From NCBI RefSeq assembly GCF_000219625.1, contig NC_018216.1, positions 2,604,001 to 2,668,000 of the forward strand: a stretch of 64,000 nt of DNA. The letters run 5' to 3'. Every line of letters starts with the position of its first letter. Positions within the stretch are counted from its first letter, which is position 1. Under the pieces are notes generated by a model. It saw nothing but the letters and a program-made list of their open reading frames with translations. It made no database searches and was not told the origin of the DNA. This stretch comes from Zymoseptoria tritici IPO323. Lineage: Eukaryota; Ascomycota; Dothideomycetes; Mycosphaerellales; Mycosphaerellaceae. The position numbers were made by a program, and so were the translations under genes. This document shows, one piece after another, positions 54,701 to 64,000 of this stretch.

Positions 54701-57700
54701 CAGTCCGCCGGGATGGAGTCGGGCGCATCGAGTTTGGCCCTTGCGACCTGACCACCACCAATTTGGACGAGATTTGTGGCGACGATGACGGCAAGGGCAT
54801 TGTTCATTTGAAGCTCCGCTCTGCTACCGTGTATCCGGACGAAGCCACCAAGCCAGCACGTGGCAAGGGTCTGAACGTTCCAAGCACCATCTACTTGGAG
54901 AACTCGTGGCCAAAGAGCCACGGTGGCAGGAAAGCCGTTCTCGCGAAGAGTGGTCCTGCCTACGAGAAGCATCTACGCCGACTCAAGCAGACCGGTGGAA
55001 CCAAGTTCCTCAATTATGACGCCGATACGGGTACTTGGTCGTTCACCGTGCAGCACTTCACCACCTACGGCCTCGACGATGATGACGATGAGGAGGACTC
55101 CACGGAGGACATGGACATGCAGCAAGAGTCTAGCGAACTCAGTGATGCTCCGGAGACGCCTGGCCGTGCAGAGGACGACACAATGCAAAGCATCGAGACT
55201 GGCAACGGCTCTGGCGACGTGGACGATACTTTTGAGTTCAAGCTCAACAAGCGCTCCATGTCGAGTGTGCAGAGTGCGCGTGGCGTGCCGGGTGGATTTA
55301 ACGAGTCGCACATCTCCTACGACTATGATGATCCGAGCGCAGACGAGGATTTGGACGGAGATCACTTGATGTCAGGCGGTCTTGGGAACGACGCGGAAGA
55401 CCCGTTCATCTCTCCCAACGGCGGTGCTGTGCAGGCTCCAACGCGCGGCGAATATGACCGCTATCACTCCAGTATGGCGCTTGACGACAATGATGGTACG
55501 ATGGCAGTTGCTGAGGAACAACAGAAATCTCCGGAACCCGAGTTTCCAGGCTCTTTCGCTGCTGAAGAGCCAAGGCTCCTCCGCTCCATTCTCAAGCCCA
55601 CCTCTGGGTCCGCCGCGTTCAACTCTCCTCAAAAGCTCGCCACCGAAAACTGGGAAGACCAGCTGCAACGCACCATGAGCCCCAAGAAACGCGATCGCCA
55701 GTACCTTCGAGGACTTCAGCAAAGCGCGCGAGTACAGGCGCCGACGGATGACGTGGTCGAGAGCCCGTTCAAGCGCAGCATGCTCGGCCAAAGCGCACTT
55801 GGTCAGAGCTACCTTGCTCAGAAGAGCGCGAAGAAAGTTGGCTTCGGTGGCAGCGTGATGTTCGCGGAGCCGACTGACTTTGGAAAGAGCCAGGCGTTCC
55901 GCACGTCAATGGACATTATGAACTCTCTCTGGTCGCAAGAGAAGAACGGCAAGAAGACGGCGTCTGCCACACGAGGCTTTGAGGTATGAACTTGAGCGCT
56001 ACCCCTCGCACCACTATAACACTGCCTTGCCCAACTTCCTGCATTTGTGTTCACTCACGTACATTGACACTTCAGCTCACGGCTGAGTCGGAGGCTGTCG
56101 AGACGTACTTTGGGCGTTCCGTCATCACTACCCACTCCCCATTCAGAAGAACACGCGCCAAAGAAAGTACATAGCTGAGAATGAAAATAGAAACCATACT
56201 CCAAGAAGCCTCGCCTCTCCGCCGGTGACCTCGATGAGAACGACGCGGGCTTCCACGACAGCATGAAGCCCTCCTTCAGCAACGGTGGCACGATTGTCTA
56301 TTCTGTTGATGGTTCAACTCGGCCCATCTCCGACCCTCTCCAGACCGCCCTTCAGCCACTTGTCAGCGAACACAAAGAGGTTCGCTTTGCCAAGTGGGTC
56401 GCCGCAACCGATATCAACACTCCGACCTTGACCGCGCAGAAGAGCCTCACTGACGTCGACATCGTCGACGGCTTCCCTCGCGCGAATACCTCGGCTGCCA
56501 TCAGCTTCACCAACATGGCGGATTGCGCAACTTTCGATCACGAAATCGCTATCTGGCGCGTCGCAGGCGGTCTGCTCGATCGCATTGAAGTTGCGTGCCC
56601 GAAACTCGTCCAGGGCTTGGACGAGCAGCAGATCGGGCACTACGAATCCCGCCTGCGTAAGGATGGCTTCTCAGACATGTGGTCAGGCCTTGTGCGAAGC
56701 TCAGTCGAAGAGCAGCTCGGTCTGGTGAGGATTGCCGAAGAGAAGGCGCTCCTTCATCTGACCAAGAATGATGTTGCCGCAGCTTGCGACGCGCTGGTGG
56801 CCGGCAAAGACTTCAAGCTCGCAACACTGGTGTCTCAACTTCCCGGCGACCACGCTAGCCGCGGTCTGATGCAGAATCAGATCGCTGCCTGGTGCGAGCG
56901 TAACGACTGGTCTGAATTCCCCGAAGCTACGCGTGCGCTGTATTCCATCCTCGCAGGTTACGTGTGCACAATTCCTGGAAAGACTGGACCCGCTGAGAAC
57001 CGCGTGAAGGAAGTCTGCATCTCGGAGCAGTTCGGTTTGACTTGGAAGCAGAGCTTTGGACTGAGGCTGTTCTTTGGCGGTCATGCTACCATCATTGAGG
57101 CTGTCCAGGCTTACTGCAGCGACCTCGCAGACAAGAAGGAGGAGGTTCTTCCAACCCCGACGTGGGCGGCTGCAGGTGAGGGTGAAGGTCGGGAAGACGC
57201 TATCATGGGCCTCCTGCGCCTGTCCACTAAGCGCGCAGATCTCGAGGCCCTCTTTGACCCCAAAACCGTGTCTGGCAGCGCCGTCAACTCTCGCCTGGCA
57301 TGGCAGATGGCCACTCAGCTTCGCGCTCAAGGCTACTGCTCGAAACTGCCCGATGAAAAGCTCGACCAGCTCACAACCAGCTACGCTTCCGAGCTAGAAG
57401 CCGCCGGCTCATACGTCACTTCCACATGGATTCTCCTTCACCTCCGTTCCGCCGACACTCGCCTTAGGGCAGTGATCGACATTCTCCAGCGCAACGGCGG
57501 CAGAATTCCCAATCCGGCCACCACCGATCCTGACTACTTTGATGTCCTCAGCGTGGAGAACAAGATCCCAGCTGAAATGCTGTGGTCCGCCAAAGCCCTG
57601 CACGCTCGAGCTGAGTTGAATGACCCCTGGCTGCAGACACAGTATCTACTCGACGCGCACTCGCTCGATGAAGCGCACGATGTCATCTGTGCTACTCTCG

Positions 57701-58104
57701 GTCCCAAAGCCGTCATCGAGCGAGACTACAAGCCTCTTTCGGACCTGCTCACGCGCTTTCCCATTCAGAAACCAGAAGGCTGGGCGCAAGGCGGCGCGGT
57801 CTTCTCCGACTTTGCACGCTTGATGGGTTTGAACAACAGCAGGAAATTCGGCCGTGAGGGAAAGACGCTGGCGGAGAAGTTGAGAGTCGGCCTGGCGGCA
57901 ATGGAAGGTGTGGAGAGGAACATGGGCTTGGAGGAGAAGGTCGCGATGGTGGAGATGGGAACGGTGTTGAAAGATGAACTGAGGCAGATGGCGATTCATG
58001 GGGAGGGGTTTGACGCTGAAGACGTCGAGATGGGCGACGTGAGGAGCGACGGCACGGGCTCTGCGTTCCTGAGGTATCGCGAGGCCTTGGGCGTGGTGGT
58101 TTAG
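51733..58104 (+). CDS. nup98: Nuclear pore precursor Nup98-Nup96 (Nup145-like)
   Basis: 2016 aa polyprotein that self-cleaves into an FG nucleoporin (Nup98) and a scaffold subunit (Nup96) of the Y complex. Exons: 51733-52099, 52214-55983 and 56191-58104, in phase. The first ~680 residues are dense FG/GLFG repeats. Within them is the Gle2-binding (GLEBS) segment, FQAFTEKDGTANQTAHYQSI continuing to VEDYMQGRRYGN. A Ser-rich linker follows. The autoproteolytic domain (SIKDLKNMSRTQLSTLGGL... GTWSFTVQHFTTYGL) puts HFT at the expected cut, Thr replacing the common Ser. The Nup96 part follows from KPYSKKPRLSAGDLDEN and has SFGLRLFFGG-type helices. The last intron (207 nt) joins GFE to KPYSKKPR, as in other ascomycetes; a second acceptor inside it would give a Nup98-only form. 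Confidence 0.93.
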
Positions 58105-58469
58105 GTGTGGTAGATGATTGAGGAACCCTATCCGTGCGGGCCTGATGGCAGGTGCAGCACAAATGAGGTGAAGAAAGTCAATCAATTGTCATGGCCAAAG
58201 GAGTGAGTAATAAATCTTTCATTCGATTCTCTCCATCTTGTTGCTCCTTCGTACACAATTTACATGCAAGCAGCCAGACCCCAGCAGGGATCGCGTGCAG
58301 GGGCCCACCTCACGCGAAGGCCACTTCAGCTTCATCTCAACTTCAATATTCACTTTTGACTTTCATCAACTTCGCTTTCACCTCCAACAACATTTCTTCA
58401 CGACTGCTGGATGCCGCCGTTTTCCCACTCCGGCTTCTTCCCGTCCTCTCAACGAGGTTCGCCTCCGAC
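58105..58469. other. Intergenic region
   Basis: 365 bp between the NUP98-96 stop and the Hop1 start on the same strand. The frame is open from 58191, but the upstream residues look like leader. Nothing else was recognised. Confidence 0.4.
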
Positions 58470-61101
58470 ATGCCGAGCGTACAGATGCAGAAGACGCGGC
58501 CAGCGCCGCCGGTGACCAAGACCCGACTTACTCAAAAGCAGAGTCAGGAGATCGTTCAGACGCTTCTCCTTGGAGGAGTGAGTTTCCATGATCACCTCGC
58601 GATGAAGGAAGGGAACACAACTGACTTCCATTACAGCTCAGCACGCTCACCTGGACGCGGTCCGTTGCCACTTCACCACCTCACCGACACTCATACTGAC
58701 CAGCGACATAGCGAATTCTTCGCCGAAAAGGTCTTCACTTCACAGTTTTACCCCAATCATGATCGCATACCCTCCTACAAAGACGTCTCCAATGGCAAGC
58801 TGCCTCAGAAAAAGTCGGCCTTGCCTGGCACATCGATGCAAGTCCTTCAACGTCACCGCAGCAAGCGTGCCGACTTGTTTCTGGACTGGCTGGTCAGTCA
58901 TCGTTTCGAGAATTACGTGCTGAAGATCGTTTGCTGAACAATCGCAGGAGCAGGGAGCCTTTCCCGCGCTGAAACAAGGAACTCTCCACGCCGTGCAAGT
59001 CTGCGTACACCTGAACTCCGACGATCGCGAACAAGTCGTTGAGACATACACCTTCACCATCAAATACCACACGGATGAAAGCAGTGGGGAGACACTCGCT
59101 GGGCTTGAGGTCGATGGTCCTAAAGGCGATCCCCTCACGCTGGAAGCTACAAGCGAGGCCATGCAGAAGATGATCCGCGGCATCACAAAGCTGACCGAAA
59201 AGCTGCCTGGTCTTCCAGGTGCGTTCGAGCGAGCCTCTGACATATATCCCAGCTAACATGTCCTTCTTGCAGACAAGCGTTACGTGTCCATGTCACTATT
59301 CTACGCGGACGATGACAGCAAAAAATATCAGCCCACCGGTTTCGAACCAAGCACCACGAACGAGCTGCGATTTGCGACTGCAAATGGCTGGGCGAAGAAT
59401 ACAAAGGGGCTCGAGAACGAATTGCACTCGGCATACCACAGGTGAGACCACATTGGGGCGGTAGCAATATGAAGGCTGACACTCGACAGCACCACTCTGA
59501 AGGTGTCCTACCTGCACGACCCAGCCCTGTCAGACATCGTGCCCAGCACATACCCAACGAAGCTCGGATATGGCGACCCGATATCCGCACAGGCCGACAT
59601 CGATATTTCTCTACCACAAGAAGCCGACGCCGAAACTGTTGTCTCACAAACACCAAAGGAACGTCAGGTGTCATTACCCTCAACCCTTGGCAGTGATCGT
59701 GGAGTCGATCGTCTCATCACTCAGATGGAAACGCCATTGCCGACCGCGGCGATGGCAGCAAACAGGAAAGACTCGGAGAGTCCAGCGCTATCTGAGCGCG
59801 ATGCGAATACGCAATCGAGTGTTGTGCCTCGAATGAAGAGCGCTTTGGGTGGCATGATGCTACCGGAGCACTTGACGCAAGGAGACACCCAAACACAGAT
59901 GCCGATGCGTCGCCCGACGGCGGCGGCCAGGACAATCAGTCGTGTTCCAAACTCTCCGATTGAGAAAGAGATGTCCACGGCTCGAGAGGACTCGCTCAAG
60001 CAACAACCGCCAGTGACAACCAAAATGATGCTGCTACCCAAGTTGGCCAATTTGTTGGAGGCAAAGAAGTCAAAGCTTCGCAAGACTGCGCTCAGTCTCA
60101 GTCAATCCACCAATACAGATGCAGACAAGGAAGAGAGAGTGTTGTGCCAATGTGGACTTGCGCGTGATGCAGGTGATATGGTGAGAGCGACCGCTGAAAT
60201 TTCAGGGAGTCTTCTACTGACCACTACTGCAGGTCAACTGCGTTCACTGTGATACATGGCAGCACATACACTGCTACGGGTTCTCGGGTAGCAAAGATCC
60301 TCGGCTTCCCGACGAGCACACATGCTATCAATGTCTTCTTGGAGGCATGGATGAGGATCTATTGACGAAAATGGAAGATCTCGCCCTCCTGCGCCGTGGC
60401 ATGGGCATTGTCCTCCACGATGGACTGCAGAGAAAGACGGACCTGGGCAAACTCATGGGTGAGCGACATTCAGAAGCTCATCTTCCAGCTCAATCGATTG
60501 ACCGTCAAATAGGCATCTCCCCAAGCACTGCGCAGACTTTGCATACCCGCCTCCGTTCCTACGTCGTCAACGCCCGAGGCTCACATAAGCCGGGCTTCGC
60601 AGCGACGGGAAATGCTCCCTGGGTCCCAGCTCCACCCGGACATCCAAACCACGACCTGATGTTGCGCGAACTGTTCGACCCGCTGCGACATATCGAGCAT
60701 TGCGTGAGTGTCTTCGTGCCAGGTCCATAAGATCTCTACTGACAAGGACCCAGTACGCCACACAACCCGCCGTCACCAAGCCCATCGTCGAACAACTTCT
60801 AGCACTGCGCTCGGGAGCAATGCCTCCACCTTCCACGCCCGCCTCAGTTTTCAACAAGAAACATGCTTCCGCCACTCCCGCTGATGGTCTGGACCTACGA
60901 CCTTCGATGTCGCCGTTCACGACTCCATTGCGGGTACCAACCGGCAAGAGAGGTCGAGACGAAGACGAGGAGATCTTCGATACCCCGGCTAAGCGGCAAG
61001 CCTCGACGACTCCGCTCTACCATCGATTGAAGAGTGTACAGAGTCAGTACATCCTGAATGCGGACGGGAAGAGCAGCAGCCCAGCTGGACGAGGAGATTG
61101 A
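58470..61101 (+). CDS. hop1: Meiosis-specific HORMA-domain protein Hop1 with PHD finger
   Basis: Chromosome-axis protein of meiosis, 753 aa. Exons: 58470-58577, 58637-58659, 58712-58892, 58948-59218, 59273-59441, 59490-60180, 60233-60703, 60754-61101; all junctions keep phase. The HORMA domain covers residues ~20-260, with TLLLGGLSTLTWTR, FTIKYHTD, MIRGITKLTEKLPGLPDKRY and VSMSLFYADD. A Ser/Thr/Gln-rich linker follows. The cysteine-rich PHD-type finger around residues 472-515 reads CQCG...CVHCDTWQHIHCYGF...CYQC, with its zinc ligands intact; PHD fingers are known in fungal Hop1. A basic C-terminal tail (KRGRDEDEE, AKRQAS) ends it. Exon 2 is only 23 nt and its borders (donor GTCCGT) are the least certain. 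mer3, another meiotic gene, lies 40 kb away. Confidence 0.88.
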
Positions 61102-61662
61102 GAAAATGCAGGAGTGTTCGAGGTGATATGGAAAGCATTTCATGTTCAAGCATTGTTAAGCGCGAGGTTCTTTGTCGGAAACAGCTGAAGGGCATGGGAA
61201 TAAAGCGCGCAGCGATTACGAAAGATCATCGTTAATGAGAGGATGGGCATGAAGGACAAGACGGTCTGGGTATGACTTACGCTGTAAAGATGTAACGACA
61301 TGTATGTATAATGACACAATGAACATGATTGTAAGCATTTATGCGCCTCGCTTTCGGACGAACAAAACAGCTGTCACCCATCGGACCAGTCTGCATTCTA
61401 GCGACCTGAGCTGAAGTGCGCACCAATCTTCAGCGCAATCGCCATCGTATCGCATGCTATCACCCAGTACGCTTACAGTTTCAGCGAATCTTGATCGCAC
61501 AAAAGACTGGCCAGGAGAACCTTGTACTTTCTCGAATCAAGACTTTGGAAAAAGGGGCGAAGCGATGCCATACGCACAGGATAAGCCTTTTGGCAAAGCC
61601 ATGTCGATGCCGATTCCGACCGACAAGTGCACCTTCTCCAGCAAGCTGCCCATCTCTCCAAT
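61102..61662. other. Intergenic region between convergent genes
   Basis: 0.56 kb between the Hop1 and aldo-keto reductase 3' ends. Nothing was recognised. Confidence 0.5.
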
Positions 61663-62914
<1,252 letters not shown>

Positions 62915-63433
62915 GATTGCGGAGGAGGTAGATGGGTAGGAATTGGAGAAAGGGAAGAAAACAGACGGAAAGAAATGGTAGAGGGAAAGGTCGGTATGTA
63001 TATATTTCTCGTCTCAAACCCAACTCGTCCCTGCATTCACCAGCCGCGTTGCCTTTGAGATGAACGATGGACCATTTATTTGAGATGATGTCAATTGGCT
63101 CGGGGAAAACGGAGATAAGGTAGCGCAGTCATATCGCCGAGTGTGAAGAGGACATGTTCCGAGAACATCGACGTCGATTCAATTCGAGACTACATCGAAG
63201 ATTACCCAAGGAAAAGTCGGTGAGGTGTCGAGGAGGCGAGATCGCCATGCGAGAGGTACGGGATCGTCCAGATTGACCTTGAATTGACTCGGGACTTGGT
63301 GGAATGAGGATTGATCTTTCCATGGCCGAGCCTGTTGTTGTAAAGTCAGAGGCGACGTCAGGAAACAGCTGCCAACGTTGGCCCACCTTTCTCATTGTGC
63401 GCACATCGTCCCGTCGATCCCATCCCGCACAAT
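62915..63433. other. Upstream region of the aldo-keto reductase
   Basis: 0.52 kb between two minus-strand genes, holding the reductase promoter and the 3' flank of the small secreted protein gene. No other gene seen. Confidence 0.4.
62997..63006 (-). promoter_or_regulatory. TATA-like box upstream of the aldo-keto reductase
   Basis: AAATATATACA on the minus strand, 85 bp before the ATG. It is the clearest TATA-like sequence noticed in an upstream region here; its use is unproven. Confidence 0.4.
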
Positions 63434-63734
63434 CTAGCAGGTCGCACCAGGGGGATGAGGCGTGCAAGTACCGCCGCCGGAGCCCTTTGGAACGCCATAC
63501 ATGTCAGCGAGACGATTTGACACAGCCATGGCATCGAGAACAGAGACACACGTACCGAAGTGCAAGGGTAAGTGCCATGATTGATTCCTTTGCCGACGCA
63601 GTTTCCGCCTTCACGGACCTGCAACACGTCAACAAAGAGGACACGTCGCGGGATGAAGAGATGGGATTGCTGACCCAGTAGCCGAGGGCGGATGTAGCCA
63701 AAGTCAACATGATGGCGATCGGATGGAGCTGCAT
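63434..63734 (-). CDS. Small secreted cysteine-containing protein (candidate effector)
   Basis: Predicted 57 aa precursor from three exons: 63734-63675, 63618-63556 and 63484-63434, with 56- and 71-nt GT-AG introns, both phase 0. Exon 1 encodes MQLHPIAIMLTLATSALG, a signal peptide. The mature part of about 39 residues holds four Cys (NCVGKGINHGTYPC, then GTCTPHPPGATC at the end) and is rich in Gly, Pro and Thr. The first intron has TTGAC as a likely branch site 11 nt from its acceptor. Unspliced frames hide this gene because each exon is in a different window frame. Small secreted Cys proteins are common effector or antimicrobial candidates in Dothideomycetes; no family was recognised, so function is unknown. 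Confidence 0.6.
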
Positions 63735-64000
63735 GATGTTGGTTGGTTGTTTTTTGGCTTGTGGGAGAAGAGTTCGCTCGCTCGAGGACGGGAGTGCAGA
63801 CTGTGTGGTCAATGGTGTGAGAAGGAACGAAGGAAAGCTGCGAGGCTCGACCCGCCTTATGTAGACGCTCATTGTTCAGTAGTTCTAAGGTATGGACATG
63901 CACGCATCCGTGGACATCCCAAGTCCCGGGCCCATGGGCATCAGCATCGAGCAGGGAAGCGGACGAAGGCATCGATCGGTCGTTACTCTACTGGATCGCT
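63735..64000. other. Upstream region to right window edge
   Basis: 266 bp upstream of the small secreted protein gene. A CTACATAAGG on the minus strand near 63855, about 120 bp before the ATG, could act as a weak TATA element. Nothing else was seen. Confidence 0.3.

Noticed and set aside
56076..56171. Extra coding exon between Nup98 and Nup96
   Set aside because: Its downstream intron would be 24 nt, or would need a weak GTCATC donor; joining GFE directly to KPYSKKPR matches the family better.

Overview
This 64 kb window is nuclear DNA of a filamentous ascomycete. The genes are widely spaced, are interrupted by short introns of about 47-120 bases with GT...AG borders, and encode fungus-typical proteins: Zn(II)2Cys6 regulators, GH81 and GH76 cell-wall enzymes, an i-AAA protease, an Argonaute and a Nup98-Nup96 precursor. 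The style of the proteins suggests a Dothideomycete, possibly Mycosphaerellaceae or a relative; that placement is inference only. I saw no rRNA, tRNA, transposon or CRISPR array.

Layout. 1-13 kb: a four-finger C2H2 regulator (cut by the left edge), an LPTEIR-type F-box-like protein, TFIIE-beta, and a very long coiled-coil nuclear-basket protein (Mlp1/TPR). 13-20 kb, minus strand: the meiotic helicase Mer3/HFM1, then a nucleotide-sugar transporter. 21-26 kb: a six-exon PLP aminotransferase, a 57-bp minisatellite, and a head-to-head pair of an NADH-pyrophosphatase-type Nudix hydrolase and a mitochondrial EngB-like GTPase. 26-30 kb: an Argonaute. 30-33 kb: a gene-poor stretch with a second, related 34-bp minisatellite. 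33-38 kb: a secreted GH81 beta-1,3-glucanase and a beta-carbonic anhydrase. 39-43 kb: two tandem Zn2Cys6 regulators, the first short. 44-48 kb: a secreted protein of uncertain family and a GPI-anchored GH76 mannosidase. 48-58 kb: the Yme1-type protease and NUP98-96. 58-63 kb: the meiotic HORMA-PHD protein Hop1 and an AKR7-type aldo-keto reductase. 63.4-63.7 kb: a three-exon small secreted protein.

The genes do not form one pathway. They make small thematic groups: nuclear pore (Mlp1, Nup98-96), meiosis (Mer3, Hop1), cell wall (GH81, GH76), mitochondrion (EngB, Yme1, and possibly an isoform of carbonic anhydrase) and RNA silencing (Argonaute). The most notable observations are an in-frame TAG inside the otherwise intact Mer3 helicase, two dispersed minisatellites whose units differ by a 23-bp block, a 5-nt microexon in Argonaute, an alternative first exon that would give carbonic anhydrase a mitochondrial presequence, and the small secreted protein that is only visible after splicing. 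All exon borders were read by eye from splice consensus, phase and protein continuity; none has been tested against transcripts.
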